From the NCBI RefSeq assembly GCF_900103585.1, contig NZ_FNHV01000021.1, positions 62,001 to 126,000 on the forward strand: a stretch of DNA of 64,000 nucleotides, read 5' to 3'. Below the pieces are notes generated by a model that ran no database searches, was not told the DNA's origin, and saw only the letters and a program-made list of their open reading frames with translations. This stretch comes from Streptomyces sp. cf386. GTDB lineage: Bacteria; Actinomycetota; Actinomycetes; Streptomycetales; Streptomycetaceae. Shown here piece after piece: positions 52,907-60,991 of this stretch (within the stretch, counting starts at the first letter, position 1; the number at the start of each line of letters is the position of its first letter). The position numbers and the translations under genes were made by a program.

Positions 52907-54712
52907 TCAGAAGGTCAGCTTCCAGCTGTTGATCCTGCCCGTGTCCTGGGCCGCCGTGTCCTGGACGCGCAGCTTCCAGGTGCCGTTGGCGGTCTCGCTG
53001 GAGGCGTTCACCGTGTAGGTGGTGCTGACGTTGTCCGCCGAGTCCGAGGAGCTGGCGGCCTTCAGACGGTAGGTCGAACCGTCCGGGGCCACCAGGTCGA
53101 TGACCAGGTCACCGCGGTAGGTGTGGGTGATGTCCACGCCGACCTGGAGGGCCGAGGGGGCGTTGCCGCTGCGGCCGCTGACGGTGATGGAGGACTCGAC
53201 GGCCGCGCCGTTGTCCGGGACGGAGACCGCGCCGGAACTGGTGAAGGTGGTGCCCCCCGTGGAGCCGCCGGAGCTGCCGCTCACCGCCTGCACCGTCTTG
53301 GCCGCGTCCGCGAGGCCCGCACCGCAGCCGCCCGAGCAGGTGCCGGGAAGAGTACGCGAGTTGGTCTTGATCGCGGACTCGATCTGCGCCGGGGTCAGCG
53401 ACGCGTTGGCCGACTTCATCAGCGCGGCCAGACCCGCGACGTGCGGGGCGGCCATGCTGGTGCCCTGGTAGTACTCGTAGCTCTCGGAGGACGGGCCCTG
53501 CGCGCCGGAGTTCAGCGTGGACAGGATGCCGTTGGCCGTGACGGAGTTGGTCTCGCCGCCCGGGGCGGCGATGTCGACGACCGATCCGAAGTTGGAGTAG
53601 TAGGAGCGGTTCCCCTGGCGGTCGGCGGCGGCCACGCTGATGACGTTGTTGCAGCTGGCCGGCGAGTAGTTGGCCGCGTTGGCGTTGCTGTTGCCCGCCG
53701 CGACGACGACCGCGGTGCCGCGGTTCACGGCCGCGTTGATCGCGCTCTGCGTCGCGGTGGAGCAGGCACCGCCACCGCCGAGGCTCATGTTGATGACCTT
53801 GGCGACGTTGGTGTTCGCCGGGACACCGGAGACCGTACCGCCGGACGCCCAGGTGATGGCGTCGATGATGTCGGAGTCGTAGCCGCCGCACTGGCCGAGG
53901 ACCCGCAGCGGGGAGACCTTCGCACCGTAGGCGATGCCCGCGACGCCCTTGCTGTTGTTGGTGACCGCGGCGATGGTGCCCGCGACGTGGGTGCCGTGCC
54001 AGGAGGACGTGGTGGCCGTCCAGTCGTCGCTGCACTGGCCGTCGGTGGTCCAGTCGCCCGTGTCGGCCGGGTTGCTGTCACGGCCGTTGCCGTCGTTGGA
54101 GACGGCGGTGTCGCTGATGAAGTCGTAGCCCGCGACGATGTTGGCGCCGAGGTCGGAGTGGGAGACGTAACCGGTGTCGATGACGGCGACGGTCACCCCG
54201 GTGCCGGTGGCGACGTCCCAGGCACCCGGCACGTTCATGCCCGCGGTGGTCTCGAAGAGGTCCCACTGCTTGGTGTACTCGGTGTCGTTGGGCGTGGCCA
54301 GCGGCTTGTTCAGCCGGTCCGGTACGACGTAGGCGACCTGCGGGTCGGCCTGGTACTCGGCGACGACGTCGGCGACGTCCGTCCTGGTGAGGTTCTCGCC
54401 CAGGTCGACGAGGGCGGCACCGGAGCCGAGGCGGCGCTGGAAGTCGAGGTCCTCGCCGGCCTCCTTGCCCTTGGCGGCGGCGTCGGTCTCGGCGGCCTTG
54501 TTCGACTTGGCCTCGGCGGCGCCGGACTTGTAGCCGACGATGAGGCGCTCGGCGGCGGCGCCGGGGGCGGCCTCGGTCTGCGCCGTGGGGACGGCGGCTT
54601 CCCGGGGAGCGGGTTCCTGGGCCACGGCGACGGTGGTGGCGGCCGTGAACAGGGCGGCGGAGACCGCGGCGACGGATATCAGCTTCCGTCTGGTGGATGC
54701 AGAGGTACGCAA
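52907..54712 (-). CDS. Secreted S8 serine protease with C-terminal P domain
   Basis: This 601-residue protease has a signal peptide (residues 1-31), a pro-region with inhibitor-I9-like features (ERLIVGYKSG to VPDRLNKP) and a subtilase domain. The catalytic triad is Asp179 (AVIDTGY), His239 (HGTHVAG) and Ser419 (GTSMAAPH). A Ser/Gly linker then leads to a C-terminal P/homoB domain of about 120 residues with GDLVIDLVAPDGSTYRL and NGTWKLRVQD. It is an extracellular endopeptidase. The SSI protein encoded at 28 kb could in principle inhibit it. The -10 region is unclear because the upstream 100 nt are a G-rich repeat. Confidence 0.95.
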   Translation of the reverse strand: MRTSASTRRKLISVAAVSAALFTAATTVAVAQEPAPREAAVPTAQTEAAPGAAAERLIVGYKSGAAEAKSNKAAETDAAAKGKEAGEDLDFQRRLGSGAALVDLGENLTRTDVADVVAEYQADPQVAYVVPDRLNKPLATPNDTEYTKQWDLFETTAGMNVPGAWDVATGTGVTVAVIDTGYVSHSDLGANIVAGYDFISDTAVSNDGNGRDSNPADTGDWTTDGQCSDDWTATTSSWHGTHVAGTIAAVTNNSKGVAGIAYGAKVSPLRVLGQCGGYDSDIIDAITWASGGTVSGVPANTNVAKVINMSLGGGGACSTATQSAINAAVNRGTAVVVAAGNSNANAANYSPASCNNVISVAAADRQGNRSYYSNFGSVVDIAAPGGETNSVTANGILSTLNSGAQGPSSESYEYYQGTSMAAPHVAGLAALMKSANASLTPAQIESAIKTNSRTLPGTCSGGCGAGLADAAKTVQAVSGSSGGSTGGTTFTSSGAVSVPDNGAAVESSITVSGRSGNAPSALQVGVDITHTYRGDLVIDLVAPDGSTYRLKAASSSDSADNVSTTYTVNASSETANGTWKLRVQDTAAQDTGRINSWKLTF

Positions 54713-54804
54713 GGGTGTGCCTTTCGTGGCCGGCCGTACTCCGGGCAGCGCGGAGCGGCGGTCTCTTCGCTTCGTCCTCGAAGCGGCGGGGGGTTACGCC
54801 GGAA

Positions 54805-54885
54805 GGCGGGTGGGGCAATGCGGCGAATGCGTGGGGGGGCAGTGCAGCAGGTGCGTGGGGGGGCAGTGCAGCAAGTGCGGGGCGC
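54805..54885. repeat. 24-bp G-rich tandem repeat upstream of the S8 protease gene
   Basis: A 24-nt unit, TGC-GT-G7-CAGTGCAGCA-RG, occurs at 54828-54851 and 54852-54875. A third partial copy starts at 54876 and a degenerate one lies at about 54805-54827. Two runs of seven Gs and several shorter runs are present. The region is upstream of the protease gene and not convincingly coding, although 24 nt equals 8 codons in each frame. Confidence 0.85.
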
Positions 54886-55137
54886 GCGGCGGCCGGCCTG
54901 GCGCGGGAGTCGACCCGTTCGGGGTTACCTGTGGGGCGGCTGTGGTCGAACGATAGGCAAAGAAAAGGTCATCGGGATACAGGGGAAACCCTAGATCAGG
55001 CCGGAAACCCACCCTCTACGTCGAAGAGTTGACCGGTATGGACGGGCTCTGCCCGGTTCGTCGCGCACTGAACGCGCCGCGCCCCTTTCCCGTACTGCAC
55101 AAGGACCGTTCCCGCGCCGGCCGAGGAGACGTTCCGG

Positions 55138-56097
55138 ATGCCCCGGATGCCCTGGATGAAATCGCACCGCACCGCCCTGGCAGCAGCCGCCGTCACGCCG
55201 TTGCTGCTCACGGTGTGGACCGCGGGCCCCGCTCGTGCGCACGGCGCCCCGACGGATCCGGTCAGCCGGGTCTTCGCCTGTTCCCCCGACGGCGGCGGCG
55301 CGTCCCGGTCGGCGGCGTGCGAGGCGGCGGTCGCGTCGAACGGTGCGCCCTTCACGGCCTGGGACAACCTGCGGATCGCGAACGTGAACGGCCGGGACCG
55401 GCAGGTCGTCCCCGACGGAGAGCTGTGCAGCGGCGGGCTGCCCGCCTACCGGGGCCTCGACCTCGCCCGCGCCGACTGGCCGTCGACCCGGCTGACCCCG
55501 GGTGCCAACCTGACCATGCGGTACGTCTCGACGATCCCGCACACCGGCACCTTCCGGCTCTATCTCACCAAGCCGGGCTACGACCCGACGAAGCCGCTCA
55601 CCTGGTCCGACCTCACGGAGCGGCCGTTCGCGGAGGTGAAGGACCCGGCGCTGACGGACGGGGCGTACCGGATACGGGCGAAGCTGCCGTCCGACCGGGC
55701 CGGGCGGCATGTGCTGTACACGATCTGGCAGAACAGCAGCACGCCGGACACGTACTACTCGTGCTCGGACGTGGTGTTCCCGGAGACGAAGGAGCAGGGC
55801 GGCGAGGGCGCCGCAGCCGCCTCCCCGGGCAGCGGCGAGAAGCGTACGGACGGCAGCCCTTCGGCGGCGCCCGAGAAGCGCACCGACGGCAGCCCGTCAC
55901 CGGCCGTCGACCAGCGCACACCTCAGCCGCCGTCGAAGTCCCCGGCGTCCGCGCGACCGCAGGGCGACAGCACCCCGGTGGCCTCCGGCACCGACACCGG
56001 CACGGGGCCGTCCACTCCCATGCTGGCGGGCGGCGCCGCGGCGGTGCTGGTGCTCACCGGCGGCGCCGCCCTGGCATTGCGTCTGCGTCGACGGTGA
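55138..56097 (+). CDS. AA10 lytic polysaccharide monooxygenase, membrane-anchored
   Basis: This 319-residue copper enzyme has a signal peptide ending ARA-H, so mature His1 is His35, the histidine-brace ligand of AA10 LPMOs. The second copper His is His135 in STIPHTGTFRLYLTKPGYDP. The catalytic domain (35-230) ends with YTIWQNSSTPDTYYSCSDVVF. A Ser/Pro-rich linker with a repeated EKRTDGSPS motif leads to a C-terminal membrane helix and Arg tail (LAGGAAAVLVLTGGAALALR). It would oxidise chitin or cellulose. Membrane anchoring and lack of a CBM are unusual. GAGGAG lies before the ATG at 55138; further ATGs at 55147 and 55156 are alternatives. Confidence 0.93.
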   Translation: MPRMPWMKSHRTALAAAAVTPLLLTVWTAGPARAHGAPTDPVSRVFACSPDGGGASRSAACEAAVASNGAPFTAWDNLRIANVNGRDRQVVPDGELCSGGLPAYRGLDLARADWPSTRLTPGANLTMRYVSTIPHTGTFRLYLTKPGYDPTKPLTWSDLTERPFAEVKDPALTDGAYRIRAKLPSDRAGRHVLYTIWQNSSTPDTYYSCSDVVFPETKEQGGEGAAAASPGSGEKRTDGSPSAAPEKRTDGSPSPAVDQRTPQPPSKSPASARPQGDSTPVASGTDTGTGPSTPMLAGGAAAVLVLTGGAALALRLRRR

Positions 56098-56115
56098 ACT
56101 ACCGCCGCAGGACGG

Positions 56116-56757
56116 TCAGTTGACGTTCACGGCGAGGCCCGAGCTCGTCACCGGAGCGTACTTGGCGGTGAAGTAGGCGTTGCTGAAGCACAGCGACGAA
56201 CCGGACGTCTTGGTGAACGGCTGGCCGGCGAAGGCGATGCTGTTGTCGGCGTTGCTCGCCGTGCCGGAGAGGCTCGGCGCCTGGTAGACGCAGGTGATGC
56301 TGCCGAGCAGGGTGCGCAGCTTGACCGTGGACTGGATGGCGGAGCCCGCGGCCGGGGTCACGGTGACCGTGCCGTCGGAGGACACGCTGGTGGTGTACGG
56401 CAGGTTGTCGACGGTGATGCCGCTGACGCCGAGCACACCGGTGACGTTGGCGGTGCAGCCGCCCGTGTCGAAGGTGTGGGAGGTCAGCGACTCGGTGGCG
56501 GTGCCGGGAGCGGCGGGGTTGTCGGTCACGGTGGCAGAGAACGCCGAGCTGGTGCAGGAGATGCCGCTGGTGCCGGTCGCGCTCGAGTAGAACGTGGCGG
56601 CGGTGCCGCTCGCCAGGGACGCGTCCAGGACTGCGCCGACCGCGACGGCCGCTCCGTCGGTGGCGGTCAGGACCGGGGTGTCGGCGGCCGAGGCGGGGAC
56701 GGCGAGCCCGAGGGCGGCGACGGTGCCGGCGAGGGTGAGGAAGGTGCGTGCGCGCAT
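56116..56757 (-). CDS. Secreted protein of unknown function
   Basis: This 213-residue protein has a clear signal peptide (RARTFLTLAGTVAALGLAVP, cleaved after ASA). The mature part is an all-beta, Thr/Ser/Gly/Val-rich domain with about four cysteines (GISCTSSAF, TGGCTANV, SITCVYQ, SSLCFSN) that may form disulfides. It resembles small secreted Streptomyces proteins of unknown role, perhaps surface-layer or adhesin-like. I chose the ATG at 56757; a longer frame upstream is Pro-rich and lacks a signal. It is convergent with the LPMO gene, 18 nt apart. Confidence 0.78.
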   Translation of the reverse strand: MRARTFLTLAGTVAALGLAVPASAADTPVLTATDGAAVAVGAVLDASLASGTAATFYSSATGTSGISCTSSAFSATVTDNPAAPGTATESLTSHTFDTGGCTANVTGVLGVSGITVDNLPYTTSVSSDGTVTVTPAAGSAIQSTVKLRTLLGSITCVYQAPSLSGTASNADNSIAFAGQPFTKTSGSSLCFSNAYFTAKYAPVTSSGLAVNVN

Positions 56758-57469
56758 GCGGGTGTACCTCGTCTTTCGTTGCGGGGGAGTGCCCTGAGGG
56801 TCTGAAGGCTCAGGGGGTTCGGGGGGGGAGGTGGAGGGACGTGGGGGGGGAGATGGAAGGAGGTGGGGGGGTGCGCGAGTTCCGCGTGGGCCGTTGCCGG
56901 TCCGTGACGCCTTCTCCGTACGACACGGACCGGCAACGACAGCCCGACCGGTGGCCGGCCGAAGACCGTGGGGAGGGCTCCGGCCGGACCGGGCGGGGGG
57001 GGCGGCCGGCACGGACCGAGGGGGAAGCGACCGTGACGGCGCCGTGGAGTGATCTCGCGGAGTGAAGCGGAAAAGGAAATGTGAAGGACATCAGGTCCGG
57101 GAACGCGGGCAGAGGCCGCGTGGCGGCGGATCCGGCGCCACGGATCCAGGGGGGAGCCAGGGAGAGTTGTAGACCTGAGTGTCAGTCAACGTCAAGGAGT
57201 TGCAAGGGAGTTGATGCTCCTCGCAGAGCTCCCTGAGGCCCCCGGAAACCCTTGACCCACAGGTGGCACACAACCAACACCCTTTTTGCACAACCGCCTT
57301 GACCCTCATGTGTAACCACCGGTAACTTCCCGGCAGGCTACTGCGGAGTACGAGAAAGCCCTTGCACCCGCCGGGAGTTGCGAGGAGACGTGCGCCGTGG
57401 GCGCTGTCCGCGCCAGGACAACGTGCCGTTGATTGCCCTACCCGCACTTTTATGCACCTGGGAGCAGTT
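56758..57469. other. Long intergenic region with G-rich tracts
   Basis: This 712-nt divergent region contains no convincing gene. At about 56813-56873 a purine strand carries runs of 5, 8, 7 and 7 Gs on the plus strand, with clear G-quadruplex potential, in the promoter region of the secreted-protein gene. The 3' part (57180-57340) is AT-richer, containing CCTTGACC and CTTTTTGCAC; it probably holds the promoter of the DUF6230 gene. Confidence 0.5.
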
Positions 57470-58165
57470 ATGGCCTCGTCCTCGGACGTCTCCTCGTCCG
57501 CCGACAACACACCCCGGAACCCGGAAAGCGGTTCCGTGTCCGAAGCCTCCGAAACCCCCGACGGCCCCGCGAGACGCGGGCGGGTCCGGGCACGTCGGGC
57601 CGCCGTGATGGCGGTGCCGGCCACCCTCGTCGCCGGCGCCCTCGCGGTCCTCACCGCCGAAGGCGCGCTGGGCGTGCAGTTCGCCATCTCCGGCATGCCC
57701 TTCACGGTCACCGCGACCGAGCTCAACGGCACCGGGTTCGAGCAGTTCGGCGGCCTGGACAACATGGCGCCGGGCAGCCCCAACGAAGGGGACACCGGCG
57801 GCCAGGTGCTGGTCGTCACGTCCGCGATCAAGAACGCGACACTCACGAAGCTGTGCCAGAGCGTCGACCTCGGCGGCGTCAACCTGCTCATCACCGCGGG
57901 GAGCGGGGCGCAGAAGGTGACGGCGGTCGATCTGACCACCGACTCGACCGAGCTGTCGGGTGACGCGGCGTTCGACAACATCGAGATCGGCAACGACGCG
58001 AGTACGTTGACCAAGGCGGGGGTGAAGGGGCCGATCGGTGTCTTCAGCCAGCAGGCGGACACCGTGCACATCGCCAATCTGCGGCAGACGAACTACGCGA
58101 CGACTGCCGGGGTGTTCAGGCTTCCCGGGCTGAAGCTCCGGTTCAGCAGTTCGGGTTGCCCATGA
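57470..58165 (+). CDS. DUF6230 family membrane protein
   Basis: This 231-residue protein has a Ser/Glu/Pro-rich cytoplasmic start, one membrane helix near residues 45-67 (VMAVPATLVAGALAVLTAEG) and an extracytoplasmic beta-rich domain containing LNGTGFEQFGGLDNMAPGSP, LTKLCQSVDL and IGNDASTLTKAGVKGPIG. It matches Streptomyces DUF6230 proteins, whose function is unknown. GGGAG is 6 nt before the ATG at 57470; earlier in-frame starts are less convincing. It overlaps the DUF6114 gene by 4 nt (ATGA), and the pair always seems to travel together. Confidence 0.82.
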   Translation: MASSSDVSSSADNTPRNPESGSVSEASETPDGPARRGRVRARRAAVMAVPATLVAGALAVLTAEGALGVQFAISGMPFTVTATELNGTGFEQFGGLDNMAPGSPNEGDTGGQVLVVTSAIKNATLTKLCQSVDLGGVNLLITAGSGAQKVTAVDLTTDSTELSGDAAFDNIEIGNDASTLTKAGVKGPIGVFSQQADTVHIANLRQTNYATTAGVFRLPGLKLRFSSSGCP

Positions 58166-58572
58166 GCGAGCGTGCGGGATTCCGGTCGACCTTCCGTCGT
58201 TGGCGGGCCGACCGGCCGTTCTGGGGCGGGTTGTTGCTCGCGCTGGGCGGGGCGTGGATTCTGCTCACGATGAAGGCTTCGCTGAAGGTCGTTCTGCATG
58301 TCGGTATGCAGGGGCTGGCCGGGTATCTGCTGCCGGGGCTGATGGTGTTGCTGGGGTTGCTGGTGCTGTTCAATCCGGCGCAGCGGCTCTTCTACTCGAT
58401 CACCGGGGTTCTGGTTTCGCTCGGGACCTGGCCCACGTCGAATCTTGGTGGGTTTTTCGTGGGGCTGTCGCTGGGTGTGGCGGGGAGTTCTCTCGCGTTC
58501 GGGTGGCTGCCGGATCAGGAGCCGCGGCGGAGTCGGCGGGAGCGTCGCCGGAGCGCCGTTGGGGCTGGTTGA
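58162..58572 (+). CDS. DUF6114 family membrane protein
   Basis: This 136-residue protein has about four hydrophobic segments between residues 23 and 114 (RADRPFWGGLLLALGGAWIL, GYLLPGLMVLLGLLVLFNPA, LFYSITGVLVSLGTWP, GFFVGLSLGVAGSSLAFGWL), and ends in a basic Arg-rich tail. It belongs to the Streptomyces DUF6114 family. The ATG overlaps the stop of the DUF6230 gene, indicating a stoichiometric partnership, perhaps a two-part membrane complex. No function is known. Confidence 0.82.
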   Translation: MSERAGFRSTFRRWRADRPFWGGLLLALGGAWILLTMKASLKVVLHVGMQGLAGYLLPGLMVLLGLLVLFNPAQRLFYSITGVLVSLGTWPTSNLGGFFVGLSLGVAGSSLAFGWLPDQEPRRSRRERRRSAVGAG

Positions 58573-58589
58573 GTTCGGCGGGTGCGGGT

Positions 58590-58626
58590 GCGTGGGGGCT
58601 GGTCGCGCAGTTCCCCGCGCCCCTTC
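58590..58626. repeat. Streptomyces intergenic palindromic repeat
   Basis: The stretch GTGGGGGCTGGTCGCGCAG followed by TTCCCCGCGCCCCTT forms a GC-rich hairpin. From memory the same unit recurs in many Streptomyces intergenic regions. It sits just after the DUF6114 gene and may terminate transcription. Confidence 0.6.
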
Positions 58627-58711
58627 AGGTTGGCTCCGTCCCGCCAACTTCCCAGCACCCTTGGGCAGTTGACAAACTGACCCGGCCCGACGCCGACGCC
58701 CCGGAGGCCTC

Positions 58712-59515
58712 ATGTCCACCGACCGCATTGACACCGAAACCGCCCATTCCGCCCGCATCTACGACTACATCATCGGCGGCAAGGACTACTACCCCGCCGA
58801 CCGGGAAGCGGGCGACGCCATGGTGCGTGAGTGGCCCGCGTTGCCCGTTCATATGCGGGCCAACCGGGACTTCATGAACCGTGCTGTGCGGTATCTCGCC
58901 GCGGAGGCCGGTATACGGCAGTTCCTTGACATCGGGACCGGGATACCGACCTCGCCCAACATCCATGAGATCGCCCAGTCGGTCGCGCCGGAGTCCCGGG
59001 TCGTGTACGTCGACAACGATCCGCTGGTTCTCACGCTGTCCCAAGGGCTGATGTCCGGCACGCCCGAGGGCAGGCCGGCGTACATCGAAGCCGATATGCG
59101 CGACCCGGCGGCCGTGCTCGACGCCCCGGCCTTTCGCGAGACCCTCGATCTCGGTGAGCCGGTCGGGCTCACCGTCATCGCGATCGTGCACTTCCTGCTG
59201 GACGAGCACGATGCCGTGGGGATCGTACGGCGGCTGCTCGAACCGTTGCCCGCGGGGAGTTACCTCGCGATGTCCATCGGTACGGCCGAGTTCGCGCCGG
59301 ACGAGGTCGGCCGGGTCGCCCGGGAGTACGCGGCCCGGGGCATGCCGATGCGGCTGCGCACCCTCGACGAGGCCGGGGATTTCTTCACCGGTCTGGACCT
59401 CGTCGAGCCGGGCATCGTCCAGGTCCACAAGTGGCGTCCGGACGGCGCCGGCACCGAGGCGGTCCGGGACGCGGACATCGCGATGTACGGGGCGGTGGCA
59501 CGCAAGCCGAGTTGA
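58712..59515 (+). CDS. SAM-dependent methyltransferase, DUF574 family
   Basis: This 267-residue protein matches the actinobacterial DUF574/Methyltransf_19 family. ARIYDYIIGGKDYYPADREA opens the protein, FLDIGTGIPTSPNIHEIAQ is the SAM-binding motif, and VVYVDNDPLVLTLSQGL and TVIAIVHFLLDE follow. Streptomyces carry many paralogues, often of unknown substrate. The start ATG at 58712 is clear. It is followed by a terminator-like hairpin. Confidence 0.93.
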   Translation: MSTDRIDTETAHSARIYDYIIGGKDYYPADREAGDAMVREWPALPVHMRANRDFMNRAVRYLAAEAGIRQFLDIGTGIPTSPNIHEIAQSVAPESRVVYVDNDPLVLTLSQGLMSGTPEGRPAYIEADMRDPAAVLDAPAFRETLDLGEPVGLTVIAIVHFLLDEHDAVGIVRRLLEPLPAGSYLAMSIGTAEFAPDEVGRVAREYAARGMPMRLRTLDEAGDFFTGLDLVEPGIVQVHKWRPDGAGTEAVRDADIAMYGAVARKPS

Positions 59516-59545
59516 CCCGGTTTGCGAGCGCAAGCGGTGTGGGCG

Positions 59546-59572
59546 GGCCGGAGGCCGGTCTGCCCTCCGGCC
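59546..59572 (+). terminator. Terminator hairpin after the DUF574 methyltransferase gene
   Basis: A 9-bp perfect stem GGCCGGAGG/CCTCCGGCC (59546-59554 and 59564-59572) has a 9-nt loop and lies 31 nt after the stop codon. Confidence 0.65.
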
Positions 59573-59625
59573 AGCGGTTCATCACGATGTGGGAGCAACG
59601 ACTCACGCCTTGTGGTTGCACACTT

Positions 59626-59639
59626 GACTACCGGTGGTC
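59626..59639. promoter_or_regulatory. Candidate operator upstream of the sugar-binding lipoprotein gene
   Basis: The imperfect palindrome GACTACCGGTGGTC is centred on ACCGGT (12 of 14 bases symmetric). It lies 116 nt before the ATG. It is similar in core to the ACCGGT element before the MMPL gene. Confidence 0.35.
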
Positions 59640-59754
59640 ACACGCGATTGGCTCCGCCTCAGCGAGAGTTCACAGGTCGGCGCACTCCTCCCGGCACCGA
59701 TCGTCCTCTCGTTCGTTCCTCCGGCTCGGCCGCACAGCGAGGTGCCGCACCCTC

Positions 59755-60753
59755 ATGAAGACCCCACCCCCCTCTCCCGGTTCCGCTCGGCTCGCGGCTC
59801 TCACGGCCGCCGCCTGTCTGCTGCTGTCCGGCTGCTCCGCCCTCGGCGGGACCGACGACGCGTCGGGTGCCGACGCGGCGGCGAGCACCGCACGACTGAA
59901 GGTCACCCTCGTCGCCCACGGCGGCAAGGGCGACGCCTTCTGGGAGCTGGTGCACAAGGGTGCCCAGGCCGCGGCCGCCAAGGACGACATCGAGCTGACC
60001 TACGTGAGCGACTCGGACCCGGCAGGACAGGCCGAGTTGATGCGCGACGCGGTCCGGCAGAAGGCCGACGGCATCGCGGTGACCCTCGCCAAGCCGTCGG
60101 CGATGACGGGTCCCGTCAGCGAGGCGCGCCGAGCCGGCATACCCGTGGTCGGCCTCAACTCCGGTATAGACGACTGGCAGTCCGCCGGACTGCTGGGCTA
60201 CTTCGGCCAGGACGAGAGCGTCGCGGGCCGCGCCGTCGGCGGCAAGCTCGACGATCTCAAGGCCAAGCACGCGCTGTGCGTCATCCACGAGCGCGGCAAC
60301 GTCGCCCTGGAGGCACGCTGTGCGGGCGTGAAGAAGACGTTCGGCGGCGAGACCGAGAACCTCTATGTGGACGGCACCGACATGGACGCGGTGACCGCCA
60401 CCGTCGCGTCCCGGCTGACGCAGGACCCGAGCATCGACGAAGTGGTCACGAACGGCGCGCAGTTCGCGCTCGCCGCGGTGAAGTCGACCGACGAGGCGCA
60501 CAGCAAGGCGCGGGTCGCGACCTTCGATCTCAACAAGGACCTCGTCAAGGCGGTCCAGGACGGGGACGTGCAGTTCGCGGTGGATCAGCAGCCGTATCTG
60601 CAGGGCTATCTCGCCGTGGACTCGCTCTGGCTGTACCGGACCAACGGCAACACCCTCGGCGGCGGCGAGGACCCGGTGCTCACCGGGCCGGCGTTCGTCA
60701 CCAAGGCGAACATCGCCGCGGTCGCGAAGTTCGCCGCCAACGGGACGCGCTGA
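59755..60753 (+). CDS. Solitary periplasmic-type sugar-binding lipoprotein
   Basis: This 332-residue protein has a lipoprotein signal (LLLSGC, lipidated Cys near residue 24) and a family-4 periplasmic sugar-binding domain. Features: KVTLVAHGGKGDAFWELVHKGAQAAA, AGQAELMRDAVRQKADGIAVTLAKPS, AGIPVVGLNSGID and VDQQPYLQGYLAVDSLW. It has no permease or ATPase partner nearby. It is followed 238 nt downstream, on the same strand, by a cvn sensor gene, so it may be a ligand-presenting receptor rather than an importer. That is an inference. Confidence 0.87.
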   Translation: MKTPPPSPGSARLAALTAAACLLLSGCSALGGTDDASGADAAASTARLKVTLVAHGGKGDAFWELVHKGAQAAAAKDDIELTYVSDSDPAGQAELMRDAVRQKADGIAVTLAKPSAMTGPVSEARRAGIPVVGLNSGIDDWQSAGLLGYFGQDESVAGRAVGGKLDDLKAKHALCVIHERGNVALEARCAGVKKTFGGETENLYVDGTDMDAVTATVASRLTQDPSIDEVVTNGAQFALAAVKSTDEAHSKARVATFDLNKDLVKAVQDGDVQFAVDQQPYLQGYLAVDSLWLYRTNGNTLGGGEDPVLTGPAFVTKANIAAVAKFAANGTR

Positions 60754-60991
60754 CCGGACACTTCTGCCGAGGGTGTCGCCAAAGATTCGGTCAGGTGTGA
60801 CGTGTACGTCCACATGTACGGATAACATCCTGCGAACCCCCTGTGACGTGCCGGACACGCGACCACCCCCTCGCGCCCGTCCACCTTCCGCTCGTACCTC
60901 CACCCGCTTGCCCCTCCCCCACCCGCCTGCCCCTCCCCATCCGCTTCCGCGCTGACCCTCCCCGCCCTCCGCTGATCGCCCTAGGACGACA

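Noticed and set aside
54805..54885. Repeat array considered as a CRISPR
   Set aside because: The 24-bp units are directly adjacent with no spacers, and there are no cas genes.
54794..55012. A 72-codon frame on the minus strand with an 8-residue repeat (HLLHCPPT)
   Set aside because: Its first codons have non-Streptomyces codon usage, and the repeat is better explained as a non-coding G-rich tandem repeat.
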